A stretch of DNA of 64,000 bases. Origin: Effrenium voratum (Eukaryota > Sar > Dinophyceae > Suessiales > Symbiodiniaceae). A program made the translations under genes and the position numbers. Positions 56,501-62,831 of the stretch are shown in pieces; position 1 is the first letter of the stretch; every line of letters begins with the position of its first letter. The notes beneath the pieces were generated by a model, which was given only the letters and a program-made list of their open reading frames with translations, did not search any database and had not been told where the DNA came from. The stretch spans positions 222,001 through 286,000 of the forward strand of contig CAUJNA010002891.1 of NCBI GenBank assembly GCA_963377175.1, read 5' to 3'.

Positions 56501-59281
56501 CAGCGGTTTCCCGGTTTCCCTTGAGAAAATCACATGAAATCACCCATCAGCCACCCCTGAAATGGAACCCTGGATGCTTTAAGATGTCGGTGACGGGAAA
56601 CAAGGGTGACTACGGGGGAAGGGTTTTATTTTGGCAGTTGAGGTTACCCGTTCCGGCTTGTCTTGAAGAAGAAACCACAGGCAAACCGCTCATGTTTTTC
56701 GGGGTGGGGTCCTCAATTTGCAGGCAAACCCAATTCACTTTGGGTTTTCTTAAACATCACTGTTGGCTGCCATTTTGAAATGCGGTTCCTTTGTGCAGGG
56801 TGATGTTAAAGGGTACTGGGAAAAGCGCCAACCTGATGTCAATACGGAACCACGCACCTCCGTTTGCTTTGCGGCGTTTTCTTGTTTGCCCAGGGTAGGT
56901 AGTTCCACCCTGTCAATGGCCTAGGTCAAAGTCAGTAGTCCCTTTGCTGGTTTGGCAGCCGTGCTCAACGCAGATGGTATTGTCGTTGCTTGTTGGTGCA
57001 GAAGCTGCGAGACCTCAATCCGGCTTCTGCATTGGTGTGCGAATGATGTGGCAGGCAATCGTGCTGGCATCGATTTCTTATCAGTGCCTCTTCCGCTTGT
57101 ACAAGAAGCTGTCAGGCCGGGCGTGTGTTTGAGCATGTGGCCGAGCTTGCACGAGGCATTTTTCAACGAATCGGTTCGAAGCGTTGACAGTTTTGTTTAA
57201 CCTCCTGACTCTGACCCTGAAATGCCTGACAGTTTGCTCTTTAGGCTGCTCATGCTAGGTTTTGATCTTTGCCCAAGAGTTTCTACCAAGACTTGGGCGA
57301 GAACAGCTTCCGCGTACTTCGACCCCTCAGTCTGCCCTACGGGAATTTCAGGGTCCAAAAGTGTGTTGAATAAGTGCTCCTTAGGTGAATGCAGGTATTT
57401 GGCTTTGGGGATGCCCCTTTTGGGTTTCTGTTGATAGGCTGTTTTGGGGGACCAACCCATTCTGGAGGGCCCCATTTATCGAGGGAAACGCTGGTCAAGG
57501 GGCATGTTTGGTGTAAAGATGGCATGACAAGCATGCTATTAGTACTTCCCCCATTCGATTGACTTGGCTAAGCTGCATGAAGACAGGCTTGCGCAGGTTT
57601 TTCGTTGGCCCCCACAATTGTTTTTCTCCCTTTCCATTAGGTTGATTCTCCGGGGAGCTGTTGGATGCGCCTTGCGTGGATCGACCCAAATGGTTCTTTT
57701 GAACAGAAGGGGGGAAGTGGAAACACGAGCTTCCAAATCGTGAGGAATGACTGGCACTGCATCGACTGAAGCAGAAGAGTTTAACAGCATCTACGGCTTG
57801 GAGGTGGGGCCCCGCTTCGCTGGGCTGCCTACTTAAGCCCGGGCAGAGAAGGGCAGGGGGCAGGGGGTACCCCTGGCACCCCGTGGAAGCCGCCGTTGAA
57901 GAGAAGACCCTCGCCCGTTTGGAGAAGGGGAACAGCTGGCCACGATGCTGTCTGGCCTTTGTGGCAAAGATCAGAGGTGGGGATCTTTTTTCGCCCTCGT
58001 GTGTGCCAGGTGAACCCTATCCCTTGCAACAAACCTTGCAAGCGCATCGACGAGGAGGACCAGGCCGGTGACTCGGAACATCTCGGGGGCCAATCGTGCC
58101 CAATCTGCGGCAAAGGCAAACTCAATTCTACAATCCTTACATGCAATGTTTGAACCTGAAGCCATTCACTGGCTTCAAATTCATGGTTTGGTGCGCTCTG
58201 ACAAACAACTTGTTGTCATAGATCAATCCGCAGAAAAGTCTACGGATGAATGGACTTTGAGTTGCCTGGATCTCCAAGAAGCTGACCTATGTTGATGAAA
58301 CTGGTTAGTCAGCAAGAAAATGACATCTGGTGTTCCTTGGTACGTAAATTGGGCAGGTGCCGGTGGCTGAACCTCAAGTATGGTCTAACAAGGCTGTCGG
58401 CAAAGGCAGCCTTTGCAACGGGTACGAAGCTGTCACTAGCTGAAGCGCCCCTCTTCCCAACAATCATCAACATAAACAGGAGGGCTTTGAACGACTACCA
58501 TCCTTCTGAAAAGACACCTTCTGTCCACTTCCGCTGGACAGAAGGCACCGAACTGGTGTGTCCCAGGTCTACACGACAGAGGCTGGCAAGTGGCGAGCTG
58601 TCACTGAGGCCATTTGCAAGGCCTGGCCTTGCGGGGATGCGCTGACAGTATGGATTTGCCAGAGACCCCACAACCAAACCCCGCCCCACTCGCAATTGGT
58701 AATTCGTTTGGGCTTCCCTTTAACACGACCAAAGAAAGGCACCCTCAACAAAACAACACCAGCATCTGGGCCTGTTGAACCCTTGTTGGTGTGTTAAAGA
58801 AGGAAGACATAGGAAGACGAAAGAAGACTGGACAGGTGGACGGAAAAATCCCAAGATTAGACACCGTGCAAACATTTCAATCTTGCTCCTGTGAACATGA
58901 GTCTCAGTTTGGAAACCATGAACATCGTCTTCCCCCCTTGGAGTTTGTTTGGGTGGGGGGGCGGGAGTAGATAAGAACAACGGCAAGACTTCCGGGGTCA
59001 TTTGATTTGCAACGGAGATGTGGAAAAAATGTGTAGGCGCCCCTGGAGTCGTTGAGCAATCTGTTTTCCATTGGACCTCCACGGAGGGGCTATAGGCTAT
59101 AGATACGCCAAGGATAAGCCCGCCTTAATTCTTGGGGTGTAACAGCGCATAGCCCCTCCCCGATAGTATTTGAAAGGTCCTTGAATCCTTTCGTTTGACT
59201 GGCCAACCATGTGCCCATTGCGGAAGGCTCATGGCTCCCAGCGCCCGGTGCTGGTGGGTACTACAAGCGTAGAGAAGCTCG
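35435..59281 (+). CDS. secA: SecA translocase ATPase gene, 20 exons, 3' part absent
   Basis: SecA is the ATPase motor that pushes unfolded preproteins through the SecY channel; in algae the nuclear copy serves the thylakoid Sec pathway. Exons give, in order: [33 protein letters not shown] and [10 protein letters not shown]; Walker [58 protein letters not shown]; the DEAD-type box VDEADS then [16 protein letters not shown] ([51 protein letters not shown]); [51 protein letters not shown]. The joined length matches the family almost residue for residue. Bacterial SecA is about 800-1000 residues. The rest of NBD2, the helical scaffold and the C-terminus are missing here, and the targeting leader was not found. 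Confidence 0.88.
36687..36730 (+). CDS. secA: SecA exon: [14 protein letters not shown]
   Basis: After acceptor CCTAG this joins in phase 1 to the previous exon, giving [16 protein letters not shown], equivalent to LSDEELRAKTAEFRAR. Sequence is divergent but length and phase fit. The 3' end is uncertain; GCGAGG is a possible GC donor. Confidence 0.6.
37204..37367 (+). CDS. secA: SecA exon: [12 protein letters not shown] helix
   Basis: Contains [20 protein letters not shown] and [13 protein letters not shown], a strong SecA signature. Donor G|GCGCCT (GC, phase 1). The 5' boundary is approximate; the 16-residue stretch before it ([16 protein letters not shown]) is lineage-specific. Confidence 0.85.
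37907..38005 (+). CDS. secA: SecA exon: Walker A
   Basis: Encodes [20 protein letters not shown] then [13 protein letters not shown], holding the nucleotide-binding GEGKT. Acceptor GCAG|G, donor GCAG|GCCGGT (GC, phase 1). The join to the previous exon rebuilds [11 protein letters not shown] exactly. Confidence 0.93.
38648..38700 (+). CDS. secA: SecA exon: [13 protein letters not shown]
   Basis: Encodes [17 protein letters not shown], helicase motif Ia region. The end is either 38697 (GC donor GCTGAT) or 38700 (GA donor GATGCT); family length favours 38700. Confidence 0.9.
39151..39195 (+). CDS. secA: SecA exon: RFLGLTVG (45 nt)
   Basis: Encodes [15 protein letters not shown], equivalent to EWVGRVHRFLGLxVG. 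Acceptor CCGAG|G, donor GCTCGG (GC), phase 0 at both ends. Confidence 0.82.
39542..39643. repeat. Dispersed repeat B, copy 1
   Basis: This resembles 56225-56310. Shared blocks include GGTCAxxACGGGT, CAAAATTAA, GTTTTAGTxTTGG, GGTTCCA and CCATTTTGG. Both copies are intronic in the SecA locus. Confidence 0.7.
39703..39784 (+). CDS. secA: SecA exon: [17 protein letters not shown]
   Basis: Encodes [20 protein letters not shown] then YVTNQQLG. It matches [26 protein letters not shown], with the usual ELG/EFG replaced by QLG. Donor G|GCGCCT (GC, phase 1). Confidence 0.92.
40028..40078 (+). CDS. secA: SecA exon: [10 protein letters not shown]
   Basis: Encodes [16 protein letters not shown]. The split Gly joins the previous exon as QQLGFDYLRD. 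Donor A|GCGGGT (GC, phase 1). Confidence 0.92.
40232..40269 (+). CDS. secA: SecA exon: VDEADS motif II (38 nt)
   Basis: Encodes [13 protein letters not shown] after joining, the Walker B/DEAD-type box of NBD1. Acceptor AACAG|A (not AG|G), donor GCACCT (GC). Nearly invisible on its own but fixed by the joins on both sides. Confidence 0.85.
40472..40603 (+). CDS. secA: SecA exon: [13 protein letters not shown] and PPXD start
   Basis: Encodes [20 protein letters not shown] then [20 protein letters not shown] and VLEK. The family has LIDEARTPLIIS; Gly replaces Ala here. Donor GCCCCT (GC), phase 0. Confidence 0.94.
40852..40932 (+). CDS. secA: SecA exon: PPXD, LTERGEL
   Basis: Encodes [20 protein letters not shown] then EDLFDPQ. 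Family: xxVxLTExGxxxAExxLxxxDLYDPx. Donor GAGCAC (GA), phase 0. Confidence 0.9.
41198..41229 (+). CDS. secA: SecA exon: [10 protein letters not shown] (32 nt)
   Basis: Encodes [10 protein letters not shown] plus two bases. Joined to the previous exon it gives DLFDPQDPWAPF, matching DLYDPEDPWAPY. Donor GCTGCT (GC, phase 2). Confidence 0.85.
41495..42885. repeat. 62-bp tandem array, about 22 copies, in a SecA intron
   Basis: The unit contains CAACTCATGCAACCTTCAAG, GCTGCCGAACCAATTGTCAG and AACGTCCGCGGCGCTGCGCG, with spacing 41495, 41557 and onward of exactly 62 bp. Most copies are identical. Variants: small deletions near 42198, 42255 and 42380, an insertion (CAACAGCGTTGTCG) near 42497, and Asp-type point changes late in the array. 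It lies wholly within the intron 41230-42937. The unit has no stop in any forward frame, so ORFs of 255-560 codons appear in all three; they are repeat artefacts. Confidence 0.95.
42938..42964 (+). CDS. secA: SecA micro-exon AKELYLR (27 nt)
   Basis: Encodes (L)TAKELYLR(E). The two flanking splits give [20 protein letters not shown], in register with VNALxAKELFLRDVxYIVRD. Acceptor ACTAAG|G right after a poly-T tract, donor GA|GCGCCC (GC, phase 2). Confidence 0.82.
43237..43264 (+). CDS. secA: SecA micro-exon GQYIVRDGK (28 nt)
   Basis: Encodes (E)GQYIVRDGK, the last strand of the PPXD. Acceptor CGCAG|A, donor GCACGG (GC), ending in phase 0. The canonical next residues (VVIVDEFTGR) are not found until 56092. 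Confidence 0.85.
43265..44619. other. SecA intron / gap, first part
   Basis: No SecA exon. No exon-like island stands out; 43620-43860 is open in two frames without coding composition. Confidence 0.3.
44620..44715 (+). CDS. Helical phase-0 exon in the SecA gap
   Basis: After TTCTTAG the frame reads [20 protein letters not shown] then RAVLER, with optional ALQVEQ before donor GTGCAG; an earlier GC donor follows ER at 44698. Strong coding composition and an amphipathic helix. Not part of any SecA I know. Confidence 0.6.
44870..44920 (+). other. Possible spliced-leader relics
   Basis: GCGTAGGCCATTTT near 44871 and CATTTTGGCTTAAG ending at 44920 resemble the 5' and 3' parts of the dinoflagellate spliced leader (CCGTAGCCATTTTGGCTCAAG), each with one or two differences, about 35 bp apart. 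They could mark a reinserted cDNA; no gene can be read downstream. Confidence 0.3.
46334..46618 (+). CDS. Intronless ORF, unidentified acidic protein
   Basis: An open frame in unusually GC-rich DNA runs to TGA at 46618: [72 protein letters not shown]. The frame is open further upstream to 46169. It is acidic and helical with no motif known to me. Length without interruption is unusual for this locus; it may be a retro-inserted gene or one long exon. Strand agrees with its neighbours. Confidence 0.4.
   Translation, partial: SHAGARFTMDQPERENPHQAIMAKNASITSDVMKGVSEDIGGRKKEHATSEDVAMQAKEDSPADLDEFPDLSTLANFCPEWHESMRNENSTVDS
47041..47133 (+). CDS. Helical phase-0 exon in the SecA gap
   Basis: 31 codons, [20 protein letters not shown] then [11 protein letters not shown], acceptor GGGAG|C, donor AAG|GTGATC (GT), phase 0 both ends. 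Basic helix with one Trp. Confidence 0.55.
47681..47836 (+). CDS. Helical phase-0 exon in the SecA gap
   Basis: After GGTCTAG the frame reads [40 protein letters not shown] and [11 protein letters not shown] donors are available after RRRD (47807) or later. Coiled-coil-like with a central Trp. Confidence 0.55.
48688..48809 (+). CDS. Putative exon in the SecA gap
   Basis: GC-rich, frame [20 protein letters not shown] then [20 protein letters not shown]. The other frames are less protein-like. Boundaries are unclear and a G-run follows at 48832-48843. Confidence 0.4.
49612..49760 (+). CDS. Helical exon in the SecA gap
   Basis: After CCGCCAG the frame reads [40 protein letters not shown] and LDKLDGICQ, one of the clearest coding stretches of the block. 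A GC donor after QDVD (49714) would end it in phase 0; a GT donor follows at 49761. Confidence 0.6.
50764..50897 (+). CDS. Putative exon in the SecA gap
   Basis: Frame [20 protein letters not shown] then [20 protein letters not shown] and RSTL before a GC donor (GCTTTG). Acidic and helical. Third-position GC is lower than in neighbours, so confidence is lower. Confidence 0.4.
51641..51676 (+). CDS. 36-nt helical phase-0 exon in the SecA gap
   Basis: [12 protein letters not shown], acceptor TTCCAG|G, donor GCTGGC (GC), symmetric phase 0. Confidence 0.5.
52235..52282 (+). CDS. 48-nt helical phase-0 exon in the SecA gap
   Basis: [16 protein letters not shown], acceptor CCGCAG|G, donor GCATCA (GC), symmetric phase 0. 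Contains a Trp in a helix like its neighbours. Confidence 0.55.
52547..52609 (+). CDS. 63-nt helical phase-0 exon in the SecA gap
   Basis: [20 protein letters not shown] then R, acceptor TTGCAG|G, donor CGG|GTGGTC (GT), symmetric phase 0. Strong coiled-coil character. Confidence 0.65.
53342..53434 (+). CDS. 93-nt helical phase-0 exon in the SecA gap
   Basis: [20 protein letters not shown] then [11 protein letters not shown], acceptor TGCAG|G, possible GC donor GCCGGG, symmetric phase 0. The frame is also open to TAG at 53463, so it could instead end a gene. Confidence 0.6.
54381..54491 (+). CDS. 111-nt helical phase-0 exon in the SecA gap
   Basis: [20 protein letters not shown] then [17 protein letters not shown], acceptor CCCCCAG|C, donor GCGCGA (GC), symmetric phase 0. 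Very high third-position GC. Confidence 0.6.
54737..54796 (+). CDS. 60-nt helical phase-0 exon in the SecA gap
   Basis: [20 protein letters not shown], acceptor CCGCAG|G, donor GCTTGC (GC), symmetric phase 0. Confidence 0.5.
55299..55374 (+). CDS. Exon before the second SecA block
   Basis: [20 protein letters not shown] then PELLQ, donor GTGTGG (GT), ending in phase 0. The 5' boundary is uncertain by a few bases. It is the last exon-like island before the SecA DEFTGR exon. Confidence 0.5.
56092..56199 (+). CDS. secA: SecA exon: DEFTGR strand
   Basis: 36 codons: [20 protein letters not shown] then [16 protein letters not shown], the most conserved SecA segment of the window. Acceptor GGCAG|G phase 0. 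Donor GAGAGG (GA), phase 0. Confidence 0.95.
56225..56310. repeat. Dispersed repeat B, copy 2
   Basis: Homologous to 39542-39643 (ACGGGTCAAAATTAAG, GGTTTTAGTGCTTGG, GGTTCCATTTTGGG). It begins just after a SecA exon. Confidence 0.7.
57055..57115 (+). CDS. secA: SecA exon: [16 protein letters not shown]
   Basis: Encodes [20 protein letters not shown] plus one base of Gly. Family: TLASISYQNFFRLYxKLSG. Donor G|GCCGGG (GC, phase 1). Confidence 0.93.
57745..57803 (+). CDS. secA: SecA exon: [12 protein letters not shown]
   Basis: Encodes [19 protein letters not shown], motif III region. Acceptor GTGAG|G. Donor GAG|GTGGGG is the only GT donor among the resolved SecA introns. Confidence 0.95.
58010..58063 (+). 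CDS. secA: SecA exon: IPCNKP
   Basis: Encodes [18 protein letters not shown], equivalent to VVxIPTNRPxxRxDxxD. The usual Thr of IPTN is Cys here. Donor GCCGGT (GC), phase 0. Confidence 0.88.
58567..58620 (+). CDS. secA: SecA exon: [12 protein letters not shown]
   Basis: Encodes [18 protein letters not shown], equivalent to LVYxTExxKWxAVxEEI. Donor GCCTGG (GC), phase 0. Confidence 0.9.
59227..59281 (+). CDS. secA: SecA exon: [13 protein letters not shown], last found
   Basis: Encodes [18 protein letters not shown] plus one base, equivalent to [18 protein letters not shown] at the start of NBD2. Acceptor GGAAG|G, donor G|GCTGAA (GC) assumed. The following family segment (LLxxxGIxHxVLNA..., then TNMAGRGTDI) was not found by 64000. 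Confidence 0.92.
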
Positions 59282-60030
59282 GCTGAACCGCGGAAGCGGG
59301 CCTTTGTTTGTTTCGCAGGGTGTCCCGTTTGGCGAAGTTTGGCGGGACACCCAACTGAAAACCAAAGGAAGCCGAGGTTTTCGGTGTTCCATTTGAACGC
59401 AGGCCCCCATCTCGGGGCATGCATCTCTGATCGGTCCAGCTTGCGTTTCAGGCTGTATGTTGATGGCTTCCATGTACGTGTAGGTGAATGTTTGTATGAA
59501 TGCACCCGCATATATAATATATGTATATGTATTTATTTGTTTGATGGTAGTAGCTAGCATGCATTCTAAAAGGGTTTGGAGCCGATCGGAAAGTGTTGGA
59601 ATGCGGATGCATTCCGATGCTTGCAGTAGATGGAAAGTTAGTAATGTGGGCAGATTGGTAGGCAATGGAAGGGTGGCTTAAGATGACCCGACAGACATAG
59701 TGTTCGCCTCAACTCCTACTTGACAAGTGCCGCTTGTAAGGGCTTGGCTGCCATGAGGCTCGCCAAACAGATGGCAAGGGGATGTGCTGAGTCGCGCGCT
59801 GTGATTGCTCAAGCTAGACAGGCTCAATAAATTACAAGCATGACAGACAAGGTGCGCAGCAAGCAAGTGACCTATGAGATTGCTTGCACCGTTGTTTTGA
59901 CTCATGACAGGGGGACAGCCAGCCATGCTGAGATATGCACATAGTCCCACCATCTTAGCCTGCGCTACCATCCCGAAAACACACAATGGCATGTTACCAT
60001 TGCAGTGTACATTGAGTCCTCACAGCTATG
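59282..60030. other. After the last SecA exon; no gene seen
   Basis: Contains an AT-rich simple patch (CATATATAATATATGTATATG) near 59508-59535. No SecA or other exon recognised. Confidence 0.3.
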
Positions 60031-60034
60031 GGGC

Positions 60035-60682
60035 ATGTCTGAGACCGAGCCCACGCTCAGTATCAACTTCAAGCTGCCACTGCACAGTGAAGACCAGTAC
60101 TTGGAGGGTCAGCATGTCGATAGCCCAGCGACACTCGGCAAGAATGTAGAGTATCGTGCGGCCGGCTGGGGGAGGTCTGGTGAATGGTCGCATTCGAGCG
60201 CTAAGGAGTACGCTTTGGAACTATTGCGTGTTGCTGAAGGTCTACCCTCGCGGCTTCGGCTTCACCTCACAAGAGCCAGGAGTGGCTGCTAAGCTGGTGC
60301 CTCGTCACTTCGAAGGTGGTAATGGATTTCAAATCCGGATCCTTTTGGGAAAGAACGTGGAACATAGGGACCCAATTGAAGCGTCAGCGTTTAATCTTGC
60401 CACAGGCCTGCGAGAAGGGCTAGGGACCTCTCACTTTGAAGTGTTCAAGTCATGTGAATGGGTAGCGCTGGTACCACAGAAAGGGTGCTTTGTCCACATG
60501 TCTGTAGGGGCCGATGTGGAACCCGTGATGGCGAGGTGTTCGTTCCGATCTACACAGACTCAGAGGACACTCTGAACAACGCCTTGTGTGGCAAGGTTGA
60601 TGAGCTGGTAATTGGTGACGTGCGGTACAGGATCACCATCCGCTATCTGAATGAAACTGAAGTCAGGACCTGGGCGGGAAAC
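60035..60682 (+). pseudogene. Frame-broken coding segment, unidentified
   Basis: Protein-like text runs through about 650 bp but changes frame at least twice. The first frame reads MSETEPTLSINFKLPLHSED and EGQHVDSPATLGKNVEYR; the second, EPGVAAKLVPRHFEGGNGFQ, ILLGKNVEHRDPIEAS and FEVFKSCEWVALVPQKG; the third, GEVFVPIYTDSEDTLNNALC and DVRYRITIRYLNETEVRTW, then TGA at 60680-60682. LGKNVE-[YH]-R occurs in both of the first two frames. It may be a decayed gene, a retrocopy, or several exons with unrecognised splice sites. No family is known to me. Confidence 0.35.
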
Positions 60683-61376
60683 TGAAAGACAACGTTTGAA
60701 AGTTTCACTTGGAGCTTGCAGAGCCACCTTCAGAGAACAGGAAGCAAAAGCACCTATGCCTATGCCATATATACACTGAGGAGGGAATGGGGCATTGCTG
60801 TGTTTACTTTGAGGGTTACATGCCGCGCAACAAAAACACGCGGGCGGCTTCTTGATGACAGAGCAGGCAAAGCAGAACCCAGAATCCGCCCTTATGACCG
60901 TGTGCTTGCGCTTGTTAGATGCTTTTTCCAATTCAAAATGTGGTTGCCAGCAAAAAGGCTTCAAAAGGAGACTAGTGGGCTGATGTTTCACTTGGGTGCA
61001 ACAGAATGGACAAAGTCCGTTTTTTTTTCGGTATGCTTGGGACTGTTTGCTGTTTGCGTTTTAGGCTGGCTGCAGTTGTTTAAGCTACCTGGGAGTTTGT
61101 CAAACTTATCAACCCTGTGCCCCCCCCCCCCCACAGAACATGACCGAAATGGGTCCTTTCCGAAAAGCGCCCCGATAATTTTTTGCTCACCCCAAACTAC
61201 CAGCTGAGGCGGTTGTAGCTCAGCCCGGCGCCCCTTCCAGCTTGCTTGGCTACGAGATATGAACACCCTCAAAATTGGTTGGCGGAAATTAGTCCGCATG
61301 TATGTCCATCCACCAACGGTTCCATTTCCATTTTAGATTCACGTGTGAAGCTTGTCATTCCCCCGTATCCCACGAG

Positions 61377-62831
61377 GAAGGGATTTCACCTGCGCCTGAG
61401 ATGCAAGAAATGCAGCGACTGCTTCACACTGAAGCAGGCTTTGTGCAAGGCGGAAGCCTTGCTGAGCCCGCGCCTCGAAGGAAAGGCTTATGTGGACGGG
61501 TGTTGTTGCTTTGAATCTGATGTTTTCGGTGGTCTGTTTATTCTTCGTTTCCAAACGATTTTGTCTATATGGTTGATCATGTTGATGCGTCATGCGGCTG
61601 GTGTACCATTTTGATCGGCAGCCCTGCTGTTTTCTGGTTTAAGGGATGTTATGTCAACCGCTGGTAGATATGACACATGGAGCTGGTTCATGCAATCGCG
61701 TTTTTGACTTCCCGCTGGTTCTGGTGCGAATGGCCATCACTGGGCTGTGTAGACATCTTGAGCAAAGTGGATGGGAGGGGAGAAGGTTCCATCAGTTTGC
61801 GCCCTTTGATCTCCAGTTACAATGTCCCCCAGTAGTACCCTTTTGCCCTTTTTGGGGGAGGGTTCCCCTACTAAAATAGACTACGGAAAAAAGGGTACCC
61901 TTATTCTATCCTCTCTACTGGAGGACCTAGACCATGTTAAAGTTGCGTTCGTCTTCGCCCAGGAAGGCATACACTCCTGGGGAATGTTTGCACTGCACAG
62001 TGGACCTATGGTGCGACCCGCGGTCGCTGGGCTACGAGCCCAACAAGCGGCGGCGATTGGACTTTGGCAAGGATCTCTGGCAGGACATGAAATTCACAGA
62101 CATGACGATGCGGGCCGGCGACGACGGTGGCTGGCCCCAATTGTTTCTACACATGGCCGTGCAACATGTGTTTTCTTTTGTGATACTGAGGGCGTCTCTG
62201 AAAAACCTTATAGGGGATGGCCTGCTGTGGTGATTCTCACAGAGAGCGCTATGAATCACAAAGATGTCCCTACATGAGGGACTGTTTGACGGACGAATTG
62301 AGCTTGCTGAAGTTGGCTGATGCGCAAAGCAAGTAGCCGTGAAGATAGCTTTCTAGTTGCTATTGTACCTAACCTCACAAGGTCTGCGCGCCATTTGGCT
62401 GGGAATTTTCTATCAACCTCACAAGGGGGTTTGCAACCTCATCCGTGACAATGTTTTGTTTTTTTTTTTTTCTCATAGAGGTCCCTGAGTGTCAATAAGG
62501 GTGTGGCGTTCATTCACGCAGAGGGGGAGACAGAAACAAACAACGCAAATCACCAATAGTTTCGTGGATTCGAGCGTAAAATGAGTTTAGTCCTTGAGGG
62601 CCTGTACTTGTTCTCACTTCAGGTGTCTGAACTTTTGTAGAACCTGAAGTTGCAGATGGAGGATTTAGACCCTTGGCTATCTCGGCCCTATGCCGAATCC
62701 CTTCGATGCCGAGGCCGAGAGCTGCCTTGCCACCGCGCAGTGCTGGCGCGAAGCAGCGCGGTCTTCGACTGCATGCTCAGTGCCAAGATGGTGGAGGGTA
62801 TCGAGCAGCGCATCGTCATCCGCAACGCGAG
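61377..62831 (+). CDS. BTB/POZ-domain gene, three linked exons
   Basis: Exon 61377-61499 (LRCKKCSDCFTLKQALCKAE, ALLSPRLEGKAYVDG) joins in phase 2 to 61963-62126 (KAYTPGECLHCTVDLWCDPR, DLWQDMKFTDMTMRAGDD), which joins in phase 1 to 62714 to about 62831 (GRELPCHRAVLARSSAVFDC, MLSAKMVEGIEQRIVIRNA). KFTDMTM...GRELPCHRAVLARSSAVF...M is the opening of a BTB/POZ domain (FxDVTxxVGGxxFxAHRxVLAAxSxVFxxMF). The preceding CTVDLWCDP segment is where MATH-BTB proteins have the end of the MATH domain. Such proteins usually recruit substrates to CUL3 ubiquitin ligases. The first two introns have GT donors, unlike SecA. The gene continues beyond 62831. Confidence 0.7.
61825..61931. repeat. Dispersed repeat A, copy 2
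   Basis: Homologous to 35255-35373 (CCCCCAGTAGTACCCTTTT, GGGTACCCTTATTCTA, TACTGGAGGACCTAGA). It ends about 30 bp before a BTB-gene acceptor. Confidence 0.85.

Noticed and set aside
59282..61500. Continuation of SecA NBD2 in the 61.4-kb exon (EMQRLLHTEAG frame)
   Set aside because: That frame has weak third-position GC. The alternative frame (KKCSDCFTLKQALCK) joins cleanly in phase 2 to the BTB-gene exon at 61963.
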